Below, one piece after another: positions 24,075-32,184 of a DNA stretch of 64,000 bases. The stretch's first letter is position 1; every line of letters begins with the position of its first letter. The stretch lies in assembly GCF_015558675.1 (NCBI RefSeq), contig NZ_JADMOL010000003.1, forward strand, positions 257,406 through 321,405, in the 5' to 3' direction. The position numbers were made by a program, and so were the translations under genes. The notes under the pieces are model-generated. The model was given only the letters and a program-made list of their open reading frames with translations, made no database searches and had not been told where the DNA came from. This DNA is from Paenibacillus sp. 1001270B_150601_E10. Its GTDB lineage: Bacteria > Bacillota > Bacilli > Paenibacillales > Paenibacillaceae.

Positions 24075-24117
24075 ATTGTAACGGACACTGCGCACAGATT
24101 ATGTGTAATAAATCACA
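24075..24117 (-). promoter_or_regulatory. Fnr-like box and -10 of the FNT gene
   Basis: On the minus strand TGTGA-N6-ACACA (24102-24117) matches nine of ten conserved Fnr/Crp positions. A TACAAT -10 lies at 24075-24080. Counting gives a box centre at -41.5 from the predicted start, the standard class II activator position. Confidence 0.65.
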
Positions 24118-24302
24118 ATCTAATGTCCAAATAATTGTTTCATTCTCCTTGCCTCGTACTAACGAATCCAGCTCTATATAAGAACAAATCTTGAATGCGT
24201 CCGACCTGTGCTTTCCTCCACACCCTTTTACAGCTTGGCTCATAAAATGGACTTAGAGATGATGCGCGTTTAGACAGCTTAAATGGAAAGAAGGGATGTC
24301 CG

Positions 24303-24836
24303 ATGCCAAACAATAAGGTATTCAATTCCATCTCGATGCCGATTTACTCGCTGCAAACCAATACGTATACAAGTCCTGCTGTAGAAGAAGGTGCTTCCGC
24401 TGCAGCTGCGGCGGCGGGCATTTCATTCTGGCTGCCGACGGGGAACGTAAGCGTTGGGGGAAGCCAGAACCTGCTTCTTCAAATTACAAATCCATCGGGC
24501 AGCGGCAAGACTGTCAGTATGAATGGTATATCAGGAGGGTCAAATGCCAGCGCGAGTCTTATTGTATATTCCGGAGGAACGATTACAGGAGCAACCACTC
24601 CAGTTCCGGTTAACAGCAGGCTCGGAACAGCTACAGCAAGCGTGGTCACAACTAGACAGGCTACAGGTACATTGACGGGATCGCCGACCACCTTGTATTC
24701 GACCTTCGTTACGGCAGGCATATATTTGCTTGAATTTGACGGAGCTCTTGTCGTGCCCACTAACCAAACCTTGACAGTCTCCCTTGGTGTTGGCGCCTTG
24801 ACAGGATCCATTAATCTTAATTGGTGGGAGGTCTAA
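24303..24836 (+). CDS. Unknown beta-rich protein A of a tandem pair
   Basis: A 177-residue protein I do not recognise. It has no signal peptide, no cysteine, very few charged residues, a short Ala tract near residues 31-37 and many Ser/Thr/Gly/Val stretches suggesting beta strands. It ends in FDGALVVP...LNWWEV. The next protein ends in the same way (FDGAIIIP...AFWWEA), so the two are diverged paralogues. AGAAGGGA lies 6-8 bases before the ATG. The stop codon overlaps the next start. Composition is like self-assembling surface proteins of spores or phage decoration proteins, but this is only a guess. A CATAAAATG upstream near 24240 faintly resembles a sigma-K -10. Confidence 0.75.
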   Translation: MPNNKVFNSISMPIYSLQTNTYTSPAVEEGASAAAAAAGISFWLPTGNVSVGGSQNLLLQITNPSGSGKTVSMNGISGGSNASASLIVYSGGTITGATTPVPVNSRLGTATASVVTTRQATGTLTGSPTTLYSTFVTAGIYLLEFDGALVVPTNQTLTVSLGVGALTGSINLNWWEV

Positions 24837-25423
24837 TGGGAACGAACGATCATATTTTTAATGACAGCGGAACGAATAACCTCATTTACTCTCAAGTGAC
24901 GAATACGATTGCCTCGCCATCTGCGGTCGCCCCTCCCTCATACAGTGCAAGTCTAGCTGGCAATGTATTCAGCGCCTTTACGTCCAACTCAGCTTCGCTA
25001 GGACTTCTCGGAGGAAGTGTCGTCACCTCGCTTCGAATGAACAACACAAGCGCCACCAAATCCGCCTATATCATCCGGCTTGCCGGTGGTGTGGGCGTAG
25101 CATTGAACCTGCTGTCAAGCCTTAGTGCAAGCTACTCGATTATCAATGGAGGTTCGCTGACCTCTCCGAGCGGAGTCACAGCCATAAACAACAACCTCGG
25201 CAGCAGCAACACGAGCATGATGAGCATGACCAGCTCTACATCCGCCGTCAGCGGTGGGACAGTCATGATCACAACGCCTGTTGTAGGCGGTCCTTTTATT
25301 ATTGATTTTGATGGGGCGATTATTATCCCTCCCTCCTCATCCTTGTCGCTCTCTATGAGCGCTTCCTTGTCTGTTGCCGGCGTGTTGTCCGTTCAGACCA
25401 GTGCATTTTGGTGGGAGGCCTAA
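24836..25423 (+). CDS. Unknown beta-rich protein B of a tandem pair
   Basis: A 195-residue protein from the ATG at 24836, which overlaps the previous TAA by one base (TAATG) and has GGGAGG just upstream, so it is translationally coupled to protein A. It has no cysteine, is very rich in Ser (about a fifth), Ala, Leu and Gly, and has runs such as SMMSMTSSTSAVSGG. The C-terminal part (FIIDFDGAIIIPPSSSLSLS to WWEA) aligns by eye with that of protein A. No known domain was recognised. The two proteins may form a hetero-oligomer. Confidence 0.72.
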   Translation: MGTNDHIFNDSGTNNLIYSQVTNTIASPSAVAPPSYSASLAGNVFSAFTSNSASLGLLGGSVVTSLRMNNTSATKSAYIIRLAGGVGVALNLLSSLSASYSIINGGSLTSPSGVTAINNNLGSSNTSMMSMTSSTSAVSGGTVMITTPVVGGPFIIDFDGAIIIPPSSSLSLSMSASLSVAGVLSVQTSAFWWEA

Positions 25424-25462
25424 CCGATTTGGGTAGGATTTTGATCATTTGGATAAAAAAGA

Positions 25463-25521
25463 AGACCTTCGCATCCAGACAATAAGGGGGAGCCCTTGCT
25501 TTGTCTGACTGTAGAAGGTCT
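25463..25521. terminator. Long hairpin terminator after the tandem pair
   Basis: AGACCTTC (25463-25470) pairs with GAAGGTCT (25514-25521). Inner AGACA/TGTCT and AAGGG/CCCTT stems extend it. T-runs on both strands allow use by the converging FAD dehydrogenase gene too. Confidence 0.8.
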
Positions 25522-25545
25522 TTTATGTGTAATTAAGAAACTCGT

Positions 25546-26985
25546 TTATTTTGCAGCACGCTTAGCGACAATCGCACGAGCAATATGAACTCCTGCTGCG
25601 CCTGCCTGTGCAAGACCACGCGTAATGCCAGCGCCGTCTCCTCCGCAATATAGTTCCTTGATCTCGGATTCTAGATTGCGATCAAGCTTCGGACGAGCGG
25701 AATAGAACTTCGCTTCCACGCCGTAGAAGAGCGTATGCTCAGATGCGATCCCTGGAGTCACCTTCTCAAGAGCCTCCATCATCTCAATCAAGCTCTTCAT
25801 CGTATTATAAGGAAGAACTAGCCCTAGATCCCCTGGTACCGCCTCACGAAGCGTCGGCTCAAGGAAGCCCTCTTTAATGCGGTTATCCGTAGAACGTCGT
25901 CCGCGCAGAATATCTCCATACTTCTGAACGATAACCCCTCCACCGGACAAATCGTTGGCACGCTTGCAGATCTCGCGCGCATATTCATTCGGCTTGTCGA
26001 AAGGCTCAGTGAACTTATGGGAGACTAGCAAGGCAAAGTTCGTATTTGGCGAACCAAGCTTAGGGTCCTTATAGGAATGGCCGTTCGCACACATAATACC
26101 ACTATGATTCTCAACGACAACGTGACCCGAAGGGTTGCTGCAGAACGTACGAACCTGCGTGCCAACGGACGTGTTAAAAATAAATTTGCCTTCGTAGAGA
26201 TGCGTGTTAATCTCACGCATGACGATATCGCTCGTCTCTACGCGAACGCCAATATCGACCTGGTTGTTTACCATCTTAATACGGCGTTTCTTCAGAATGT
26301 CGGTCAGCCATGCGGAGCCGTCACGCCCAGGCACAATCACGACATGATCGGCTTCAAGGATATCGCCATTTTTCAGCTCGACGCCTTTCACTACATGTTG
26401 GCCGTCCTGTTTTTCCGTAATCATATCGGCTACTTCAGCCTTATACATCATATCAACACGAGGCACCAAGTATTCATAGATGGACTTCAAGATCTCAAGG
26501 TTCTGCTCCGTTCCGAGGTGACGGACTTGAGCGCGAAGCAGCTTCAGGCCGGCAGCATATCCCTGCTGCTCAATCCGACGGACCGTTTCGGTAGTCGGAT
26601 CCGTAATATTCGGAGTTGCGCCATGCTCTAGGTTGATATCATCAACATACTTGATGAGGCTAAGGACCTCTGAACCGGACAAGTAATCCGTGAGCCAGCC
26701 TCCAAACTCCGTCGTAATGTTGAATTTGCCATCGCTGTACGCGCCTGCCCCGCCGAAGCCATTCGTAATCGAGCATGCGGGAACGCAGCCGGCAAATTCC
26801 TTGCGGCCGATGGCTGGTGGGCACTTCTGAATCTTCTCCTCGAGAATCGGGCAGCTGCGTCTATAAATATCATGACCTTTATCAATTAAGGCAACCTTTA
26901 GCTCCGGCGCCTTCAACGTCAATTCATAACATGTAAAAATACCTGCTGGACCTGCACCTACGACAATAACATCATATTTACTCAT
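25546..26985 (-). CDS. NAD(P)/FAD-dependent dehydrogenase (COG2509-like)
   Basis: About 479 residues from the ATG at 26985, which has AAGGAGG 6 bases upstream. The N-terminal FAD dinucleotide fold is clear (YDVIVVGAGPAGIFTCYEL), with a CPILEEKIQKCP cysteine pair, NGFGGAGAYSDGK and a C-terminal YCGGDGAGITRGLAQAGAAG that closes over FAD. This is the layout of uncharacterised FAD-dependent dehydrogenases related to the thi4/crtI-like group; the substrate is not known. It is monocistronic and preceded by a guanine-class riboswitch whose terminator overlaps the aptamer, so expression should rise with guanine or hypoxanthine. A link to purine metabolism is inferred from that alone. Confidence 0.85.
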   Translation of the reverse strand: MSKYDVIVVGAGPAGIFTCYELTLKAPELKVALIDKGHDIYRRSCPILEEKIQKCPPAIGRKEFAGCVPACSITNGFGGAGAYSDGKFNITTEFGGWLTDYLSGSEVLSLIKYVDDINLEHGATPNITDPTTETVRRIEQQGYAAGLKLLRAQVRHLGTEQNLEILKSIYEYLVPRVDMMYKAEVADMITEKQDGQHVVKGVELKNGDILEADHVVIVPGRDGSAWLTDILKKRRIKMVNNQVDIGVRVETSDIVMREINTHLYEGKFIFNTSVGTQVRTFCSNPSGHVVVENHSGIMCANGHSYKDPKLGSPNTNFALLVSHKFTEPFDKPNEYAREICKRANDLSGGGVIVQKYGDILRGRRSTDNRIKEGFLEPTLREAVPGDLGLVLPYNTMKSLIEMMEALEKVTPGIASEHTLFYGVEAKFYSARPKLDRNLESEIKELYCGGDGAGITRGLAQAGAAGVHIARAIVAKRAAK

Positions 26986-27027
26986 GAGCTTCCTCCTTGA
27001 TGGACGATAATGATATCGCTGAACAGA

Positions 27028-27098
27028 CAAAAAAATCCTGGCTATGAACGAGTGCACTCCACCTAGGTAGACGGATACACACTCGTTCGTAGCCAGGA
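27028..27098 (-). terminator. Riboswitch expression-platform terminator
   Basis: A 19-base arm (27080-27098) pairs with 27036-27054 with one mismatch, followed on the minus strand by seven T residues (27029-27035). The 5' arm is the 3' half of the aptamer (P3 and P1 strands), so aptamer and terminator cannot form together. Confidence 0.88.
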
Positions 27099-27150
27099 AT
27101 TTACGGTTCCTCGTAGAGACCCCTGAACCCTATTATCAGGGATATACGAA
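27086..27150 (-). promoter_or_regulatory. Purine riboswitch aptamer, guanine class
   Basis: On the minus strand: P1 TTCG/CGAA, P2 CCCTGA/TCAGGG, J2/3 GTCTCTAC, L3 CCGTAAA and J3/1 CTA. The C in J3/1 (position 74 of the xpt aptamer) marks the guanine/hypoxanthine type; adenine aptamers have T. It lies 100-165 bases before the FAD dehydrogenase start codon. Confidence 0.92.
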
Positions 27151-27209
27151 CAAGATATCGATATGGATGATGGATGTCTGATGAATGGCTGCCTCAAAGC
27201 AGCAATTTC

Positions 27210-27238
27210 ATTCTATGTTATATTAACGAACGAGTCAA
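27210..27238 (-). promoter_or_regulatory. Promoter of the riboswitch-FAD dehydrogenase transcript
   Basis: TTGACT (27233-27238) and TAGAAT (27210-27215) on the minus strand with a 17-base spacer; the predicted start near 27203 gives a 50-base lead into the aptamer. Confidence 0.75.
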
Positions 27239-27486
27239 TAGCCAATCAACCAATTGTTCGTAAATTTTATTTTAACTCCATCAAATATGGATTTTATCAA
27301 AGATAATTATCATCAAAATCCGAACATTTAAAGAAGAGGGTTAATTTCGTTCTTTTCGAACACAGTGAAAGTGATTATTTTCCAACCATAGATTGTCCCG
27401 AATTCCTTGGAATTTGATTCATTTTCGTATAAAGTTGTCCATGTTGCATAAATATACTACCTAACGAATGAGGAGCTATTCGATCC

Positions 27487-28872
27487 ATGACTTCTAAGAA
27501 CACAACTCCTGATTCCACGCCTACTCGACCGGAAAGCCTATCCGTTAGAGGCGTGTTGTCATTCCTTATACCTTCCATCATAGGCTTGTTCCTATTTGTG
27601 GTCCCTATAACATGGCAAGGCGAGATGACCGTTCCTATCGCCCTGCTCGCCAAGATTATTCAAGGAGCACTAGAGAATGTGCTGCCGATCGCTGCCTTGC
27701 TCATTATTGGCATCGCTTGGATCGGGTCGACGATTGCTCTATTTGTGAAGCCGGCTAGCTTCCGTGACTCTCACCTGTGGCGAGCACTCTTTCAAGTCAC
27801 TCCGTTCTGGTATGCCGTTCGGACCATTGGACTGATCTTTGTCCTATGTACGTACTTCAAGCTTGGACCGGAGTGGGTATGGTCTCAAGATACTGGCGGC
27901 ATGCTGCTGACCAGTCTTCTGCCAGGACTCTTCGTCGTCTTCTTGCTTGCGGGGCTGCTGCTTCCGCTGCTTGTCGACTTTGGGCTCTTGGAATTCGCCG
28001 GCATGCTTATGACGAAGATTATGCGCCCGCTGTTCACTTTGCCTGGCCAATCCGCCATTAACTGCATCGCCTCATGGCTTGGCGATGGCACAATCGGAGT
28101 GATGATGACCAGCAAGCAGTATGAGCAGGGCTACTATACGAAGCGAGAGGCGGCCGTTATCGGTACGACATTTACCGCAGTGTCGATCACGTTCTGCTTT
28201 ATTGTATTGTCTAACGTGCAGCTAGGGCATTTGTTCCTTCCGTTCTATGCTACGGTGACCTTTGCGGGACTGGTTGCAGCTATTATTATGCCGCGAATCC
28301 CACCGCTCTCATGGAAGCCGGATATGTATGAAGAGGGCATTATGATTCGTTCTGAGGAAGTGGTGCCAGAAGGCTGGTCAACATGGAGATATGGAATGCA
28401 TCAAGCAGTCAGCAAGGCAAAGAGCCACGAGGGGATTACACTCTTTGTGCGCAATGGCCTTAAAAACACGCTCGATCTATGGATCGGCGTCATTCCCGTT
28501 GTTATGTCCATTGGGACGGCAGCGGTCGCTGTTGCCACGCATACACCGATCTTTGAATGGATCGGCAAACCTTTCTATCCGATTCTGGCCGGGCTAGGGG
28601 TTCCTGAGGCGCAGGCCGCCTCTGAGACGATCATGGTCGGCTTCGCGGACATGTTTCTCCCCACGGTGCTCGCCTCCGGCATCGAGAGCGAAATGACTCG
28701 CTTTATCGTCGCTGCGTTGTCTGTTACGCAGCTGATCTATATGTCAGAAGTTGGCGGACTCTTGCTCGGCTCGAAGCTGCCGATTACGATGAAGGATCTC
28801 ATTCTCATCTTCCTGCTGCGCACTGTGATTACGTTGCCGATTATTATTGGCATTGCGCATTTCATATTTTAG
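27487..28872 (+). CDS. YjiH family transporter with nucleoside-recognition (Gate) domains
   Basis: A 461-residue membrane protein of the YjiH family with about ten spans. The repeated Gate-type blocks include GQSAINCIASWLGDGTIGVMMTSKQYEQGYYTKREAAVIGTTF broken here only by function, and the second half has GFADMFLPTVLASGIES followed by SEVGGLLLGSKLP. Gate domains also occur in nucleoside transporters and spore maturation proteins SpmA/SpmB; the substrate of YjiH proteins is not established. GAGGAG lies 11 bases before the ATG. It is divergent from the riboswitch-controlled FAD dehydrogenase. A Fur-box-like AGATAATTATCATCA lies at 27301-27315, 170 bases upstream; its relevance is doubtful. Confidence 0.8.
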   Translation: MTSKNTTPDSTPTRPESLSVRGVLSFLIPSIIGLFLFVVPITWQGEMTVPIALLAKIIQGALENVLPIAALLIIGIAWIGSTIALFVKPASFRDSHLWRALFQVTPFWYAVRTIGLIFVLCTYFKLGPEWVWSQDTGGMLLTSLLPGLFVVFLLAGLLLPLLVDFGLLEFAGMLMTKIMRPLFTLPGQSAINCIASWLGDGTIGVMMTSKQYEQGYYTKREAAVIGTTFTAVSITFCFIVLSNVQLGHLFLPFYATVTFAGLVAAIIMPRIPPLSWKPDMYEEGIMIRSEEVVPEGWSTWRYGMHQAVSKAKSHEGITLFVRNGLKNTLDLWIGVIPVVMSIGTAAVAVATHTPIFEWIGKPFYPILAGLGVPEAQAASETIMVGFADMFLPTVLASGIESEMTRFIVAALSVTQLIYMSEVGGLLLGSKLPITMKDLILIFLLRTVITLPIIIGIAHFIF

Positions 28873-28905
28873 AATATATCCAACTTTTAAGACTTTGGAA
28901 GAACG

Positions 28906-28957
28906 GCCCAGTTCCTGCGAGACCGATTAAGGTTTTCATTTGGAATTGGGCTTTTTT
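28906..28957 (+). terminator. Terminator of the YjiH gene
   Basis: GCCCAGTTCC (28906-28915) pairs with GGAATTGGGC (28942-28951, one G-T pair), followed by six T residues. Confidence 0.85.
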
Positions 28958-29044
28958 CACGATTGCTTGTTGCACAAGAATTATATATGTTTACAGTCAT
29001 CTTCATGTGTACGTGATTTCATATCAGAGAGGGGACAACTTCAT

Positions 29045-30301
29045 ATGGCAGAACCGCCTGCTGCAATAGCAAAGAGCGGTCACGGTCTGAATCAAACGGC
29101 CTCGCAGTCGAGCTCGAATACCGTATACCGCATCTTGTTTGCGATCAGCTTTGTACACTTATTCAACGACTCCATTCAATCGGTGATTGTCGCCATCTTC
29201 CCGATTCTCAAGGATACGATGAGCCTGTCATACGCTCAGATTGGCTGGATATCGTTCGCCATCAACTTTACGGCGTCCATCCTGCAGCCGGTGGTAGGCT
29301 ATTTCTCAGACAAGCGCCCGACACCGCTCCTGCTCCCGCTAGGCATGTGCTTTACCTTTACCGGCATGCTGCTGCTTGCCTTTGCGCCAAACTACATCAT
29401 GGTGTTGGTCTCTGTTGTTTTTGTAGGACTAGGCTCTGCGGCATTCCATCCAGAGGGCTCGCGCGTCGCCCATATGGCGGCTGGTTCCCGCAAGGGTCTG
29501 GCTCAATCGATCTTTCAGGTCGGGGGCAACGCTGGACAATCGCTTGCTCCGCTTCTAACCAAGTGGATCTTTATCCCGTTCGGGCAGATCGGCGCTCTAG
29601 GCTTTACAGCCGTTGCTGCGGCAGGGATTGCGGTTCAGAGCTTTATTGCCAAATGGTACGGTGGTAGCCTGAAGCAGGGCTATACATTCGCGAAGCGCGA
29701 AGCCGGCCAGATTCATCCTATTTATAAAAAGAAGGTGATGTGGGCAACCGTCATTCTTGTCCTCGTCGTGACCATACGTTCCTGGTATGTATCAGCCGTT
29801 GGCACCTACTATGCCTTCTATCTGATTGAAGCCTATAATCTGACCGTCGATCAGGCTCAGATCTATATCTTCCTGTTCCTCGGGGCAGGCGCAGCAGGGA
29901 CCTTCTTCGGCGGGCCGCTCGCGGATCGCTTCGGCAGACGCAATCTTATCGTTGCATCGCTGCTTGGCGCGATACCGTTCGCGCTGGCGCTTCCTTACCT
30001 GCCGTTGATCGGGGCAGCCATCGTACTGATTCTGACCGGCTTCGTCCTGATGTCCAGCTTCTCGACGGCCGTCATCTATGCACAGCTGCTCCATCCCGGA
30101 AGCATCGGCACCGTATCCGGCCTGATCACAGGGCTTGCCTTCGGCATGGGCGGCATTGGCAGCCTCCTGCTTGGCAACTTCATCGACACCTTCGGTATTC
30201 ATGATGTGATGGTGGCCGCAGGGTTCCTGCCGATCTTCGGCTTGCTGACCTTAGCGCTGCCAACCGACAAGAAGGTGCGTGTTTGGACCAATCAAGCGTA
30301 A
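29045..30301 (+). CDS. MFS transporter, fosmidomycin-resistance (Fsr) type
   Basis: About 418 residues from the ATG at 29045, with GAGAGGGG upstream; an earlier in-frame start at 28940 lies inside the preceding terminator and is unlikely. Twelve spans are expected. FVHLFNDSIQSVIVAIFPILK in span 1, PEGSRVAHMAAGSRKGLAQSIFQVGGNAGQ broken across two conserved blocks, and LADRFGRRN in the central loop are typical of the Fsr/YfnC group. E. coli Fsr exports fosmidomycin; the natural substrate is unknown. It is transcribed on its own, followed by a very long nested hairpin. Confidence 0.87.
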   Translation: MAEPPAAIAKSGHGLNQTASQSSSNTVYRILFAISFVHLFNDSIQSVIVAIFPILKDTMSLSYAQIGWISFAINFTASILQPVVGYFSDKRPTPLLLPLGMCFTFTGMLLLAFAPNYIMVLVSVVFVGLGSAAFHPEGSRVAHMAAGSRKGLAQSIFQVGGNAGQSLAPLLTKWIFIPFGQIGALGFTAVAAAGIAVQSFIAKWYGGSLKQGYTFAKREAGQIHPIYKKKVMWATVILVLVVTIRSWYVSAVGTYYAFYLIEAYNLTVDQAQIYIFLFLGAGAAGTFFGGPLADRFGRRNLIVASLLGAIPFALALPYLPLIGAAIVLILTGFVLMSSFSTAVIYAQLLHPGSIGTVSGLITGLAFGMGGIGSLLLGNFIDTFGIHDVMVAAGFLPIFGLLTLALPTDKKVRVWTNQA

Positions 30302-30474
30302 TGATGGAGGAACAAGACAGAGAAGATATTGAAGCCTAAAGTATCACGTTGCAGATATGATAAAAAAGAAGAATTGAAGCTCTACACGATGAGCACCTGG
30401 TTTAAGGGTCTTCCTTTATCGCCAATATCATTGATGAGAATCAAAGAAGCACTTATTAAGTGTATATAGATCAA

Positions 30475-30583
30475 AAACAGCGATTGTGATGTTTGAATAA
30501 GAGGACTCAATCCCTTCGAAGCTTCTGTAATAAGGAGCTTCGTGGTTAGCCTCTATTCATCATTACCATCGCTGTTTGTCTTT
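30475..30583. terminator. Large nested hairpin (terminator) in the 30.3-30.7 kb gap
   Basis: Arms of about 28 bases (30475-30504 and 30550-30577), starting AAACAGCGAT and ending ATCGCTGTTT, pair imperfectly. They enclose a second perfect stem CGAAGCT/AGCTTCG. TCTTTTT follows on the plus strand. It lies between converging MFS and ASCH genes and probably terminates both. The rest of the 415-base gap (30302-30474, 30584-30717) shows no gene. Confidence 0.6.
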
Positions 30584-30717
30584 TTAACCAGAATAGAATT
30601 CATACGTTTCGTCATAAACGGAACCAAAATGGGATTTGGCGAAAAAACCTGTCCCTATACGAGGACGCTCATCCATGAATAGGCTCGAAAGAGGTTTTCT
30701 CATGAAACGCAATATCT

Positions 30718-31185
30718 TCAAATGGGCTTATACACCACTTCAAACTGCTCGCAAATAACAGGCATGGATTCATTAAAAACAAGCCCTAGTCGTTCGCATT
30801 CTCGGGTAAAGAAGGGATCATGCGCAGCTCTCCAATATGCCAGGCTCTTGTCACCCTCTCCTTCAATCGCTGCAAATGCCTCGGTTACTTCACCATAAGG
30901 CACGAGATCAATATGCGTCGTTTGAATGATGCACTTCGCATTCCCGCTCCAATCCAGGATCACGGATCGCTCGCCGACCACAGGAACGGAATCGCCAGTC
31001 ACTTCATAGGTCCACAGGCTTGATGCCGTCCCCCTTTTCACACCGGCCAGCACCAGTTCCGCCAATTCATTCGCATCCGCTTCGTTATCGCAAAAATGCC
31101 AGGCAGTATAATGGAGCGTTGAAGCGAGCTCCTCAGGCAGCGTGCTTAGATAAGCTTTCCACAGTTCTTGTTCGGTCAACTTCAT
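30718..31185 (-). CDS. ASCH domain-containing protein (YhfF-like)
   Basis: A 155-residue soluble protein matching the ASCH fold of the YhfF group: AWHFCDNEADANELAELVLAGVKRGT at the N-terminus, the SLWTYE block, PVVGERSVILDWSGNAKCII in the barrel, and EGEGDKSLAYWRAAHDPFF near the end. ASCH domains resemble PUA RNA-binding domains; a related E. coli protein, YqfB, hydrolyses N4-acetylcytidine. The activity of this one is unknown. The GNAT gene lies upstream on the same strand (125-base gap), possibly in the same transcript. Confidence 0.82.
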   Translation of the reverse strand: MKLTEQELWKAYLSTLPEELASTLHYTAWHFCDNEADANELAELVLAGVKRGTASSLWTYEVTGDSVPVVGERSVILDWSGNAKCIIQTTHIDLVPYGEVTEAFAAIEGEGDKSLAYWRAAHDPFFTRECERLGLVFNESMPVICEQFEVVYKPI

Positions 31186-31310
31186 ACTCTCCTCTCGATT
31201 TGAATTCTCATGTGTTACATGTACAGCACGCTATCCACGTCGATCCATATCCATCAGACTGTAGACAGCATCGTTCAGTTAATAATGATAGGCCATAATC
31301 ATAGGCGCCA

Positions 31311-31868
31311 TTACGATTGCAGATCTATTGAACGCTTATATTCATGCTCCAAGATCGCGTAGAAGTATTGATCCTTCCACTGCCCGCGCCAATTCAGCTC
31401 TTCCTTAAAAATGCCTTCCCGTCTCATGCCAACTCGCTCCAAGAGTCGAATCGAGCGTATATTATCCTCATGGCACATCGCCACAACTTTATGAGCATGA
31501 AGCTGCTCAAAGGCAAATTGCAGCATCTGATGCAAGGCATGCGTGGCATATCCTCTTCCTTCGTACGTTGATGCTAAAGCATAGCCAATCTCCCAGCTCT
31601 TACGATGAGCCACATAGCTCCAAATCTGCATGATGCCAATGGGATGCCATTCTCCCTGCTCTTCAATCTCTACGATATGGTTATAGTGCTCCCTCGGCTC
31701 CTGTTCATTGAGCTCTTGCCGATACTTATCATAAACCGCTTCAGCACAGGGGGCGACCGCTTCCTCGTAGGGCCATTGTTCAGGATCGCACTCCAGTCGG
31801 CTTACAAACTCCAGATCGTCCATGCACATCGGGCGAAGTCTTACGGGATGGAATGAAGATAAAGACAC
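31311..31868 (-). CDS. GNAT family N-acetyltransferase (RimJ/RimL-like)
   Basis: About 185 residues from a GTG at 31868, which has GGGAGG 7 bases upstream; an in-frame ATG at 31901 would read through that ribosome site and is less likely. The acetyl-CoA loop appears as YEGRGYATHALHQML, and RSIRLLERVGMRREG is the conserved C-terminal block of the RimJ/RimL group. These enzymes acetylate protein N-termini, amino acids or antibiotics; the substrate is not known. Upstream of ASCH in the same direction. Confidence 0.83.
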   Translation of the reverse strand: MSLSSFHPVRLRPMCMDDLEFVSRLECDPEQWPYEEAVAPCAEAVYDKYRQELNEQEPREHYNHIVEIEEQGEWHPIGIMQIWSYVAHRKSWEIGYALASTYEGRGYATHALHQMLQFAFEQLHAHKVVAMCHEDNIRSIRLLERVGMRREGIFKEELNWRGQWKDQYFYAILEHEYKRSIDLQS

Positions 31869-32184
31869 TTGTATTTCCTCCCTTCTCCTAACGTACGTCA
31901 TTTCCTAGCGTAAAGGATGATCAGACCAGTCGAAAGGGAAATTATTTATTTATAAAAAGACTCCATTCTCATGTTGAGTCTAACACAACAAACTTCTGTC
32001 AGTGTTGAAGCTCTTTTAACGACAAACAACCGTGACTAGAGGGATACCTATTGCCAAGTACCTCTCAACGGAAATCACTCTTTTCTATACCATGAAAAAA
32101 GGTGGCGCCATAAGCACCACCCAAGAGGAGAGCGATATAAAATATAACCTTGCCCCGGATGGGGGCTTGGGAAAAACCTAGTCT
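31869..32184. other. Intergenic region between the GNAT and NCS2 genes
   Basis: A 316-base stretch with no gene. At its right end lies the NCS2 terminator; the left part is AT-rich and probably carries the GNAT promoter, though no convincing -35/-10 pair was found. Confidence 0.45.
32095..32121 (-). terminator. Terminator of the NCS2 permease gene
   Basis: GGTGG (32101-32105) pairs with CCACC (32117-32121), followed on the minus strand by six T residues. A GC-rich CCCC/GGGG hairpin at about 32145-32163 precedes it. Confidence 0.65.

Noticed and set aside
27301..27315. Fur-box-like AGATAATTATCATCA
   Set aside because: Only a partial match in an AT-rich region, 170 bases from the nearest start and with no iron-related gene.
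30302..30340. Twelve-codon ORF right after the Fsr-type gene
   Set aside because: Too short, no coding signal and no known small-protein family.
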